Source: Guadua angustifolia (taxonomy: Eukaryota > Streptophyta > Magnoliopsida > Poales > Poaceae). From it: 64,000 nt of DNA. How positions within the stretch are numbered: the first letter of the stretch is position 1; every line of letters starts with the position of its first letter. Positions 45,163 to 56,798 of this stretch are shown piece by piece. The stretch spans positions 84,610,437-84,674,436 of the forward strand of contig CM070500.1 of the NCBI GenBank assembly GCA_036346375.1, in the 5' to 3' direction. A program made the translations under genes and the position numbers. Under the pieces are notes generated by a model that was given only the letters and a program-made list of their open reading frames with translations, did not search any database and was not told where the DNA came from.

Positions 45163-48100
45163 TGTGGGTCGAGATGCGCCTAGAGGGGTGAATAGGCGTT
45201 TTTCAAAATTAATCGCTCACTAAAACTATTCGCTCTAATACACCCCTAAATCAAAACCTAATCAAAGATATATGCGGAAGCGATAAATAGGTTTTGATAA
45301 TTAAAGCCTAAATCAACTAGGCTCACTAGTGCACTAACTAAATTAAGTCTCTACACTAGAATTGCTAAATTGATCAACTAAATAATACTAGCAATTCTAA
45401 TTCAAGCAATTGATAAATATTCAATAATGTAAAGTGCTTGAATATAAATGAGACAAGAGACAACCGATATTTTTCCGTGGTGTTAGGAGACTTGCGGTCT
45501 CCCTAGTCCACGTTGAGGCAAGCCCGACCACTCGGACCGGCTCAGCTCGAGCACCGCCTCTTTCCACTAGTCGTGGTTTTTCACGCTCGCAGCGTAGGCT
45601 CAACCCGAACCTTCACAAACTTGGGGGGCTTCTCACAACCTTGAGGCTCCAGCGCCACGACGCCTCGCCGTCTAGGAGTCGGCAACCTCCAAGAGTAATA
45701 AGCCGCTCCTCGCTTGAACTTCACCGAGCACAACACATGCGCTCGGCGATCACCAAGTGCAACACATGCACAAGGACCTCACTCAAGTGCAACACATGCA
45801 CAAGAGCTCACTCAATCCACTCCTAATTGCAACACATGCAATTAGTGCTCACACTCAAGCTCAAGAAGCAAAGGAGGAAGAGCAACACATGCACAACCCT
45901 CCAACACACGACCAATAACATCAACAACCAGCCCCAACCCCCAAGGGGTATTTATAACCTCCACCAAAGAAACTAGCCGTTTGGGGCTGAAGCAGGCGGC
46001 AGCAAATCCGGTCCGGCCAGGACCTCGGCGATCCGCCCGGACCACACGAGCCAGCAGTCGGAAAAATGCCAGATTCTTGGCGAAAACTCTTGCCGGTCCG
46101 ACCGGACTTCCACCGGTCGCCCTTTCGGTCGGTCCGAAGCCGAGCCCGGTCATCACCGCTACAACAGAGAGCACAAACCCAAAACAAGCTTCTCTGGAAA
46201 ATCGCACCGACTGCAATCGGTCGGACCACACATCCGGTCACACAACAGAACCGTCTTGATCGCCGCCATATGCATGCATGCCCGGTCACACGGTGCCAAC
46301 ACGCCGCACCGCCACGCTGCGAAAACACAAGCCGCCGCGAAGTCAACCGCTGAACACCGGTCAACCGGTGGACCACCGGTCAACCGCCGCTCAGCCCGGC
46401 GGCCGACCCTAGGGCGGTCCGATAGCCGCTGGCGGTCCGACCGCCCACCTCCTCGACCTGGCGGCGTGGCATTCCATGTCTGGAGAATTTTCGGATATAA
46501 TTCTAAAATGATTCTCCAAAAGCGAAAACCATTCCTTGAGCCAATAAATGATCAACACATGATCAAACACCGTGCAAAACACATTTGCACCAATTTAGCT
46601 CACGCTCAAGGAATTTAACCAAATTCAGCAAAACGCATTCCGTAATAAACACCGAACTTACGCGTTCAACCCTCTAGCCATGTAAGGATCAACACATGAC
46701 CCGACACTTTGCAAAACACATTTGCAAATGCCAACACATGCTCTAGAATCGAAGCGCATAACTCCAGCGCTTATTTGCAAAACACATTTGCACAACCGCA
46801 ACCAACTCAAGATCTATTTGCAAAACGTATTAAGCAAATCAAACTCGAGTTTATGAGATTAATCCCCTAGCCATGTGAAGGTCAACACAAGACCGGTCAA
46901 CTTGCCAACACCGTTGCAAGCCCCACTCACATGCTCTCGGGATCTGGACTCATAAACCTCGGTTTATTCGCACAACGAACTTGCAAATAACACGATAAAC
47001 ATCATTTCATGCTTGAGCACTACTCTTTGCAACACATGCAAAAGTCTAGCTCAAGCAACATCAAATCAAGATGCATGAACTCTTTAATTGCAACACATGC
47101 AATTTTCTAGTTCAATGCAATACCAAAACAAACTTCAACTCAAACCAAATCACTTGTATGAGCTCTCTACTGCAACACATGCAAGCCTCTAGCTCCATAC
47201 AAACACACAAATATCAAATCATGCTTGAGCTCTCTCCTTTTGCAACACATGCAAAACTTAGCTCCAAGCAACACCAAGGTTTTATAAAGAAGTTTTGCGA
47301 AACCAAAACATGAAGCGTCAACTAATGCAACACATGCAAAAGTGAACTTCACGCAAAAGCCAACGCACTAGCTTATCCTATTTGCAACACATGCAAATCA
47401 AAGCATAATGCGAAAACCAAATACATATACTCTTTCATCTTTGCAACACATGCAAATCCGAGCATAATGCAAAACAACCAAGCATAGGCTTAACACATTT
47501 GCAACACATGCCAAATGGTTAACCCTCATGCAAAAACCAAATCCAAATGGTTTGAGCTCGAGTGAACGCGGAATGAGATCACCAACACATGATGAAACTC
47601 AAGCGAAAGAGGCAACCCCTCTTAATAGTACGGCGATAAATAACTAGACACAAAGACTAGAAAGTCCTTAGCCTATCTACTTATACCTTCGCCGCCACGC
47701 GCAAGCAATCCCCTTTGGGGTCTTTAAGATCATCACTTGATACTCCCCGGGATCATCACTTTTCTTTTCTTGGGATACATCCTTGGCGTCCATCAACTCT
47801 TGATGCCATCCAAGTCCGTTCTCATCCATCTTTGGACCTAACTCAATCACAACTCATAAAATTGTTAGTCCAAGATGCATGGTTATCTCAATCATCTCTT
47901 GCACTCCATTAACACATAATGGATGCCTTTAGATCAATTGAGCACAACCTAAATCACGTGAAATGATTTATGTATGTCTTAAGTACAATAATGCAACTCA
48001 TGCCTTATTATACTTAAGAACTATTCATTGTCCTTTCTTAATCACGAAACACCATCAACACATGATGAAGTGTTCTCTAATGATTAACACGACAAATGAA

Positions 48101-48479
48101 CTCAATTTAAATCATCATTTAAATTGATTCTTCAAGTTAGAGTGTGAACTCCCCTAAATATGTGCATCCATGTAATATATGGATTGGGAAACATGATACA
48201 CATTTTGTGGTTAATATAACGGGATATTCATACTTTAACTTGACTCCAAAATATGCAACTAATATTAAGATGAATATGCAAACATACCTTGGGTTTTCCA
48301 TTTTTCAATGCGATGAGACTAAACAAGGATATTCTAAATAAACAAGTTAGTCTCGATACAAGATTTGTCATTAATAATAATATCGCATTAGGGATAATCT
48401 TAATCTGAGATTTGTCATTAACAATAGATTAGATTTGTCATTAACACCAAAACCATAATTAATGAAGGTTGAACTTACA
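45163..48479 (-). repeat. 3' LTR of the minus-strand element
   Basis: Minus-strand ends TGTAAG...CTACA (the outer end here reads TGTGGG, one base off). Minus-strand TATAAATA at 45949-45956. AACACAT heptamers (complement of ATGTGTT) with complementary flanks occur throughout, for example near 45820, 46553, 46585, 46715, 47090, 47390, 47910 and 48055. Differences from the partner LTR are mainly 1-3 base indels in GC-rich parts around 45640-45680 and 45990-46450. Confidence 0.9.
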
Positions 48480-48480
48480 A

Positions 48481-48800
48481 TCTCCCCTTTTGGTGATTAA
48501 TGACAAATCCAAGCTTAATGAGCACATTTGGATTAAAATCAACATGTTGAGAGAAATTAAGCTAATTGAACACATATGCATATTAATTCTCCCCCTTAAT
48601 CATATTAAGCTTACTTTTTAAACCAAATGACATTAAGCTTCCTAATTCTCCCCCTTTTGGCATTAAACACCAAAAAAAATGGAAAAACAATAAGATTTAC
48701 TTGAAAAACATTTGCCCTTTTATTCATATTATTCTCCCCTTTTTGGCAAACATTTTTAAATATTCTCTCCCTTTTGATTATTCAATTATTCTCCTTTTGG
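48481..48800 (-). promoter_or_regulatory. Polypurine tract plus five PPT-like copies
   Basis: Directly inside the 3' LTR, the minus strand reads CCAAAAGGGGAGAT (48480-48493), the expected primer for plus-strand synthesis. Similar tracts (plus strand TCTCCCCC or TCTCCCTTTTGG) recur at about 48589, 48647, 48731, 48763 and 48790, several followed by GGCATT or GGCAAA. Multiple PPTs are a feature I recall for Sireviruses. Confidence 0.75.
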
Positions 48801-49028
48801 CATTTAACAATCTCTTTTAGGGTCATATCTAATGAAGGTCATTCAAGAATTTGAAAGGATACTAATGACCTTGGCAATGGAATTTGAAAAACTTAAGCCA
48901 AATGAAAAAGATAGGCAATGAAATCCCAAATGAAAAGGATATACAAGGAATAAAACAAGTTTTCATTTGAAATATGGCCTGATACTAAAAGAAGAAAAAC
49001 TCGAGAATAGACCATATTAAGGATTTTG

Positions 49029-50012
49029 GATACCACTTTAAAAGAAATAAGCACTTTGCAAATATGGATACCACTTGTAAATACAAATAAGCATAAAAAG
49101 CAATGAAGGGTATCATACGGTTTATTTGAAACGCATTCAAATAATTCACTCCTCATTTTATTAGGCTTTGCAAATTTCAATATGATTCTTTTAAAGAATC
49201 CAACACTTTGCCTAATAGGGACAAACAAGGAACCCAAAGGAATAGATACCACTTGAGACAATAGATACCACTTGTAAAATTAATCTCAAGGGTTTGCTTG
49301 AAGATCCAAAGGAAATGAGCCTTTTCAAATTTTGATTTAAGAACAAAGCTCAACGATAGATTTTCCTCTTTTAAGTATTTCAACACATAAAGATTCTCAC
49401 ACAGAGAAGTCTTAGGCGGTTGAACTTACAATTTGAATTTGAGAGGAAATTCTTAATCAAGAATGTGGTATCGGAAAGATACTACAAAGAGGCAATGAAA
49501 TACCACTTATAGGAAATAATTGAATTCAATGATACCACTTAAAAGGAATCCATATAATCAAGGATATCTTATAAGAAATGAGCAATAAAGTCCAAGATAC
49601 CATTTGGAGAAAAGAATCTCAATTATATCACTTGTAAGCATATGGATGAATAAATCCTCAATTGATACCACTTAGGATCAACTCACGAAGAATTGATACC
49701 ACTTGAAATAATTTATCGATAAGATCGATGGGTATCAGAGCAATATAATCAGAGCATCATATACTTACGGGTATCAAAAGTTCAAGAAGGATCAATAAAA
49801 TCTCAAAGATTTAGTATCAGAGCACAATAAAGACATGATCTCACTTGGAAGCATTAAAGTGCCCCAAAACTTGCAATGAATAAACTCCCCAAGATATTCA
49901 ACAAGTGAATTATGGAGTTATTTGCATTTGAATTGCACAAGTTTTGTCTTTTCAAAAGATCAAGTGAAAAACACTCTTTAAAATAATTAAAGTGCTCATA
50001 ACTGATACTACT
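49029..50012 (-). repeat. Cluster of PBS-like decamers in the non-coding interior
   Basis: GATACCACTT (minus strand AAGTGGTATC, the exact text at the LTR-PBS junction) occurs perfectly at 49029, 49067, 49245, 49264, 49531, 49664 and 49695, with one-mismatch forms at 49499, 49596 and 50003. The other half of the PBS appears on the plus strand as GGTATCAGAGC at 49731 and AGTATCAGAGC at 49812. The rest of the region has no coding frame above about 125 aa and no recognisable domain. Confidence 0.8.
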
Positions 50013-51684
50013 TGAAAACTTGACCAAACAAATTTTAGAATTTTTCAAATTTTGCACAAATAAACTTTGGGATCATAAGAAGCTATTGCAAAAAGAATTT
50101 TTGAAAAAGGAAGTTCCAATCAAAAGATATCCCAAAAGAAAACTCGAAAAAATCTGAAATTTCAGAGCTCAGCATGCCATGGCCGGTGTGACCGCTCTAG
50201 GTCCGGTCCAACCGGCCCTGAGGGCGGTGCAACCGCAGGGGGGGCGGTTGGACCGACCCTGACAGGCTGAAAAACCCGACTTTTTGCAAATTTTGTCAAA
50301 ATTGACACAAACAAAGTCCAAAAAATTTGAAATTTTGAGGAGATGAACTTTGGACTAATTAAAAGGTTTTGCAAAAAGAATTTTCTCAAAATAAATTTTA
50401 TTTTGAAAGTTATGGCAATTTACGCTTTGAGGCATAAAAGGAAATTGATTTTCACGAAAAACCTCAAAATGCAATTCAATTTGGATTTCATGCAATTTTG
50501 ATTTTCATGGCTTAGTTAGGTATATCAAGATTGTTTATAGCCAAGATTTGATATGAAATCAACTTGAATGCCATCATTTTGACATATTGCTCAATTAGGC
50601 TATTTTGGATCAATTCAAATCGTTTTGAGCCAAATTCGATTTCAACATATAGGTCTTCATTTTGAAAGCTTGTAAAACTTTTGAAATACTTAATAGAATA
50701 CCTTTTTAAAGCTTTTCGCAAATTTGGGCCTTTTAAATATGATTTTTGACTTTTGTCCTAAATAGTCCAATTTGAAGAAGCAATAAGAGAACAAGTCAAA
50801 ATCAACAACACAAGAATTCAATTAAAGCAAGGGTAAGATCTATGGATTTGAATTTTGTGTATGAGTCTAAAATACCATTTTGAATCACAATTCTACACAA
50901 GAATGGATCCAAATGGAGAAACTCACTAAGTGCAATAGTATGACCGTTACGGGTCAAGTATAGTTTTTCGGTGAGTTTCAAAATCAAATATCTTTTGATA
51001 AGTTGGTCTTTTGAAAATCTTTTGAACACGAAAATTGTTAAGGATGACCAACTCTAGGATTTTCATTTTGGAGTTATTTTCAAAATCCTTTTACTTTTAT
51101 TTTTATGAAAATTATAAGTTTAAATCAAAATCAAGATACTAGTAACTAGATTTTGGGCTAAAAACTTGTTTTCTTTTGAGATTAGTTTTGTAAAGCCAAA
51201 ACCATTGAAAAACCTTTTGAAAGCATTTGTATACACTTTTCAACTAGTTTTTCACAATTTTACTAATAGTATACAAAATTTTGGTTTTTGGCTAAATGGT
51301 TGATTTTGAAATTATATATATTTGCACTTATATTAATATGGGCACACGTGAGGGATGTGGTACACATGAATATGAATTAACACTCCCCTAAATGTGCCAC
51401 TATTAGACTTGCTCAAGATTTGCAATAAGAGAATAGGTAAGAGGCGAGAGCAAGTGGCCATAACAAGTAATCTAAATTGATTTTTAACATGAATATTACA
51501 ATATAACCTACACAAGGCTATAAGACATAAATAATAATCAATTTAAATACTTGTTACCCGAGATGGCATTGGCTCATGATGGACTTTGATAATCTTCTTG
51601 CTTGACACCACTTGTAGACGAATGTAATCCTTCTCCTCTTGATGTGCAAGCGTCCAATCCATCTCTTTATTGCCTAAACATCTT
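50013..51684 (-). other. Non-coding interior of the LTR element
   Basis: AT-rich DNA with no pol domain in any frame. A GGTCCGGTCCAACCGG-type GC-rich patch lies at 50170-50270, echoing the GC-rich palindromes of the LTR. Minus-strand frames at 50162-51725 are short and unrecognised. Confidence 0.6.
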
Positions 51685-53395
51685 TTAGACGGATTTTGGT
51701 ACCCAATCCTTGTTGGGTCCGACAATGTTAGTCACAAGAGTTTTAGGAACCCAAATGGTCCTAATTTTAGCATTATTGAAATGACTAACATGACTAGGAA
51801 TAGTTTTGCGAGAATTATTCCTCCTAAACAAAATATTTGGATTTAAGTGAGAGGACTTAGGAGGGCATTGATATTTTGCAAAACTATTTCTAGTTTGATC
51901 TCTTCTAAGCGTATGATAATTGAAATTGTGAAACGGCTTAGAGGATCTAGCAATTCTAGCATATGTTTTGCTATTATTATTTTTCCTAAGCATATGATCA
52001 TCATGATTTTTCTTAGTCTTAGGAAATTTAGCATTTTTAGCAAACATATTACTAGAATTACTCTTCCTATGCAAATGAATATCATTTTTAGCGGCATAGA
52101 TAGATTTTACAAGCTTGGCAAACACATTGCCATTCTTGTCCTTCCTAAGCAAATAATTTTCATTAATGAGAATAGGCTTAGGAGTTATACCTTTAGGACA
52201 ATCCTTCGAAGTGTCCTTTTCCCAATTGAAGCACGTTCGCCGTTTGGTCCTCTCTTGACCTTCTTGTTGTGCTCAATGCCGGTTTGCCTCATAGTCGGTG
52301 TTGTGGCCTTGTTATCCACTTGATTAGGGCACACGGAGGCGAGATGGCCCTTCTTGTTGCCTTGAAGCACTTGATGGTCTTCGGTGGCGCAGCCTTGTCT
52401 TGCTATTCTCCCTCTTGGAGTTGTGGCCGAGTCCTCGCTTGTCTTGAGGCGCCCTTGGTTTGCTCAAGATTTAAATCGAGGAGGGCTTTTCCTTAATGCA
52501 CCTCTTCAAGTCATCTTCCAATTTGATGACTTGGGCCTTGAGCTCATTGTTTTCTTCTACAAGATTAGTATCTAAACACATAGAAGAACTCAAACAATTT
52601 CATTAGAGCAACAAGGCAAATCATCGCTAGAAGTGGATATGCAATTATTTGATGAATTATTTGTAATTGGAATGGGTGAGGCAATTCATCAATTAAATCA
52701 CATTGTATAGCAATATCCACACTAGCTTTACTAAATTCCTTGAAAAGGAGTTTTTCATGATTTTCTTTTAGAACATCATAATCATTTTGAAGTGAATCAT
52801 GTTCTAATTTCAAAACTTTGTATTTCTTTTTCTCCTTTCCAAGAAATTCATTTAGCTCCTCTAATAAATTCATAAGTTCATCATAAGAGGGCTCATCTTC
52901 GTCGTCACTCACCTCATTCTTACCTTTAGCCATGAAGCAACGAATTTTTGATTTAAGTGAATATTCGTCGTCGCTTGAGGCGGAGGTTGAGGTTGATGGA
53001 GATCTTGGTTCATCACTTGATGTTGACGTTGGAGTGTCATCAACCGACAATTCTTCCTCATTGCAATTCTCACTTGATGTGGATGATTCAAATTCATCTT
53101 GAAGCTTTATCCACATTTCATGAGCGCTCTTGAGATTGCAAATGAGATTGAATATCTCTACGCTCTGGCAGCTAAATAAAGCATTAGTAGCTTGAGCGTC
53201 GAGATGTAGACATTTCTCCTCTCCTTTAGTTGGAGCAATTTCGTTTATTGGAGAAGAAATGCCGACATCTACGATCCACCATATTTGTGGGCTCATGGAT
53301 TTAAAATGATTAATCATAAATATTTTCCATGAAGCATAATTAGAACCATTAAGCATTTGTGGATCGTGTGAGTGCACTAAACCGCTAGGCGCCAT
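51685..53395 (-). pseudogene. gag: Copia-type gag, frameshifted
   Basis: The start codon is at 53395, about 45 bp after the PBS. The first frame (52565-53395, 276 aa) opens with a DUF4219-like copia Gag N terminus (LNGSNYASWK), continues with a short UBN2-like part (AHEMWIKLQDEFES), a Ser/Asp-rich acidic stretch and a coiled coil-like segment (SYDELMNLLEELNEF ... KEKKKYKVLKLEHDSL). The zinc-knuckle stretch around 52330-52370 is split between two frames: a one-base deletion after the first cysteine removes the second from frame. The last frame (51685-52152) is basic and ends in repeated WVPK phrases that I associate with the Gag-protease border. Gag would form the particle and bind element RNA. 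It is not intact here. Confidence 0.8.
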
Positions 53396-53441
53396 CCTTT
53401 TTACTCTCTAGACGGTTAAGCCTAAAATGAGAGTGACCGTG

Positions 53442-53453
53442 GCTCTGATACCA
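53442..53453 (-). promoter_or_regulatory. Primer binding site (initiator-Met tRNA)
   Basis: Minus strand TGGTATCAGAGC, two bases (AG) after the end of the 5' LTR, is the complement of the initiator-Met tRNA 3' end as used by most plant copia elements. Confidence 0.95.
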
Positions 53454-53455
53454 CT

Positions 53456-56400
53456 TGTAGGGTCGAGGATGCGCCTAGAGGGGGGGTGAATAGGCGTTTT
53501 TCAAAATTAATCGCTCACTAAAACTATTCGCTCTAATACACCCCTAAATCAAAACCTAATCAAAGATATATGCGAAGTTTATAAATAGGTTTTGATAATT
53601 AAAGCCTAAATCAACTAGGCTCACTAGTGCACTAACTAAATTAAGTCTCTACACTAGAATTGCTAAATTGATCAACTAAATAATACTAGCAATTCTAATT
53701 CAAGCAATTGATAAATATTCAATAATGTAAAGTGCTTGAATATAAATGAGACAAGAGACAACCGATATTTTTCCGTGGTGTTCGGAGACTTGCGGTCTCC
53801 CTAGTCCACGTTGAGGCAAGCCCGACCACTCGGACCGGCTCTGCTCGAGCACCGCCTCTTTCCACTAGTCGTGGTTTTCACGCTCGCCGTAGGCTCAACC
53901 CGAACCTTCACAAACTTGGCGGGGCTTCTCACAACCTTGAGAGCTCCGCGCCGACGCCCACGCCCGTCTAGAGTCGGCAACCTCCAAGAGTAATAAGCCG
54001 CTCCTCCGCTTGAACTTCACCGAGCACAACACATGCGCTCGGCGATCACCAAGTGCAACACATGCACAAGGACCTCACTCAAGTGCAACACATGCACAAG
54101 AGCTCACTCAATCCACTCCTAATTGCAACACATGCAATTAGTGCTCACACTCAAGCTCAAGAAGCAAAGGAGGAAGAGCAACACATGCACAACCCTCCAA
54201 CACACCAATAACATCAACAACCAGCCCCAACCCCCAAGGGGTATTTATAACCTCCACCAAAGAAACTAGCCGTTTGGGGCTCAAACAGGCAGAACAAAGA
54301 ACCGGTCCGGCGGACCTCGGCGGTCCGACCGGACACACGAGCCAACGGTCGAAAATGACCGTTCTTGGCCAGCTAACTTCACGGTCCGACCGGACTTCCA
54401 CGGTCGCCGCGCTTCGGTCGGTCCGACCGAGCCCAATGGCCACACCGCTAACAGAGAAAGACAAACCCGAAAACAAGCTTCTCTGGAAAATACGCACCGC
54501 TGCAATCGGTCGGACCACATCCGGTCACACGCAACCCGTCTTGATCGCCCGCCAAGATGCATGCCGGTCACACCGGTGCCAACACGGCCGCACCGCCACG
54601 CCTCGAAAACACAAGCCGCGGGTCCGACCGCTTGAACACCGGTCAACCGGTGGACCACCGGTCCAACCGCCGCTCAGCGCCCGTGCGGCCTTGACCCTAG
54701 GGCGGTCCGAAGCCGCCGCTGGCGGTCCGGCCGCCCACCTCCTGATTACCTTGCAGTGTTACCATTGGAGAATTTTCAGATTTAATTCTAAAATCGATTC
54801 TCCAAAAACCGAAAATCATTTCTTGAGCCAATAAATGATCAACACATGATCTAACACACGTGCAAAATACATTTGCACCAATTTAGCTCACTCTCAAGGA
54901 ATTCAACCAAATTGCGAAAACGCATTCCGCAAATCAACACCGAACTTACGCGATCAATCCTCTAGCCATGTAAGGATCAACACATGACCCCGACACTTTG
55001 CAAAACACATTTGCAAATGCCAACACATGCTCTAGAATCAAACGCATAACTCCAGCGCTTATTTGCAAAACACATTTGCACAACCGCAACCAACTCAAGA
55101 TCTATTTGCAAAACGTATTAAGCAAATCAAACTCGAGTTTATGAGATTAATCCCCCTAGCCATGTGAAGGTCAACACAAGACCCGGTCAACTTGCCAACA
55201 CCGGTTGCAAGCCCCACTCACATGCTCTCGGGATCTGGGACTCATAAACCTCGGTTTATTCGCACAACGAACTTGCAAATAACACGATAAACATCATTTC
55301 ATGCTTGAGCACTACTCTTTGCAACACATGCAAAAGTCTAGCTCAAGCAACATCAAATCAAGATGCATGAACTCTTTAATTGCAACACATGCAATTTTCT
55401 AGTTCAATGCAATACCAAAACAAACTTCAACTCAAACCAAATCACTTGTATGAGCTCTCTACTGCAACACATGCAAGCCTCTAGCTCCATACAATCACAC
55501 AAATATCAAATCATGCTTGAGCTCTCTCCTTTTGCAACACATGCAAAACTTAGCTCCAAGCAACACCAAGGTTTTATAAAGAAGTTTTATGAACCAAAAC
55601 ATGAAGCGTCAACTAATGCAACACATGCAAAAGTGAACTTCACGCAAAAAGCCAACGCACTAGCTTATCCTATTTGCAACACATGCAAATCAAAGCATAA
55701 TCTGAAAACCAAATACATATACTCTTTCATCTTTGCAACACATGCAAATCCGAGCATAATGCAAAACAACCAAGCATAGGCTTAACACATTTGCAACACA
55801 TGCCAAATGGTTAACCCTCATGCAAAAACCAAATCCAAATGGTTTGAGCTCGAGTGAGCGCGAATGAGATCACCAACACATGATGAAACTCAAGCGAAAG
55901 AGGCAACCCCTCTTAATAGTGCGGCGATAAATAACTAGACACAAAGACTAGAAAGTCCTTAGCCTATCTACTTATACCTTCGCACGCACGCTTAAAGCAA
56001 TCCCCTTTGGGGTCTTTAAGATCATCACTTGATACTCCCGGGATCATCACTTTTCTTTTCTTCGGATACATCCTTGGCGTCCATCAACTCTTGATGCCAT
56101 CCAAGTCCCGTTCTCATCCATCTTTGGACCTAACTCAATCACAACTCATAAAATTGTTAGTCCAAGATGCATGGTTGTCTCAATCATCTCTTGCACTCCA
56201 TTAACACATAATGGATGCCTTTAGATCAATTGAGCACAACCTAAATCACGTGAAATGATTTATGTATGTCTTAAGTACAATAATGCAACTCATGCCTTAT
56301 TATACTTAAGAACTATTCATTGTCCTTTCTTAATCACGAAACACCATCAACACATGATGAAGTGTTCTCTAATGATTAACACGACAAATGAACTCAATTT

Positions 56401-56774
56401 AAATCATCATTTAAATTGATTCTTCAAGTTAGAGTGTGAACTCCCCCTAAATATGTGCATCCATGTAATATATGGATTGGGAAACATGATACACATTTTG
56501 TGGTTAATATAACGGGGATATTCATACTTTAACTTGACTCCAAAGTATGCAACTAATATTAAGATGAATATGCAAACATACCTTGGGTTTTCCATTTTTC
56601 AATGCGATGAGACTAAACAAGGATATTCTAAATAAACAAGTTAGTCTCGATACAAGATTTGTCATTAATAATAATATCGCATTAGGGGATAATCTTAATA
56701 CGAGATTTGTCATTAACAATAGATTAGATTTGTCATTAACACCAAAACCATAATTAATGAAGGTTGAACTTACA
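53456..56774 (-). repeat. 5' LTR of the minus-strand element
   Basis: Minus-strand TGTAAGTTCAACC ... GACCCTACA. TATAAATA at 54242-54249 (minus) would drive the element's transcript. Near-identity to 45163-48479 over more than 3.3 kb indicates a young insertion. The hairpin heptamers are the same set as in the 3' LTR. ORFs within it (for example 54274-54834 and 55363-55779) are not genes. Confidence 0.92.
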
Positions 56775-56798
56775 CTTTGCATGCAAGGGTCTTACCAC

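Larger units (their letters stand above)
45163..56774 (-). mobile_element. Complete non-autonomous Ty1/copia-type LTR element, minus strand (11.6 kb)
   Basis: Two near-identical LTRs (3317 and 3319 bp) enclose a 4976-bp interior. On the minus strand the order is 5' LTR (53456-56774), AG, PBS matching initiator-Met tRNA, gag-like frames (51685-53395), ~3 kb without coding capacity, PPT and 3' LTR (45163-48479). No protease, integrase, reverse transcriptase or RNase H motif is visible, so it needs an autonomous partner. PBS type, gag type and multiple PPTs suggest the copia/Sirevirus side as I recall it. The flanking pentamers (GCCCC and CTTTG) do not match, so the flanks have been rearranged or recombined since insertion. 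Confidence 0.85.

Noticed and set aside
46256..46618. 120-aa and other ORFs in the GC-rich part of the LTRs (also 54274-54834, 186 aa)
   Set aside because: Present in both orientations, not kept between the two nearly identical LTRs, and built from palindromic GC repeats.
42880..47520. CRISPR-like array suggested by repeated GCATGTGTTGC words
   Set aside because: Spacing is irregular, the flanks vary as stems and not as spacers, and the words sit in LTRs of a plant retrotransposon.
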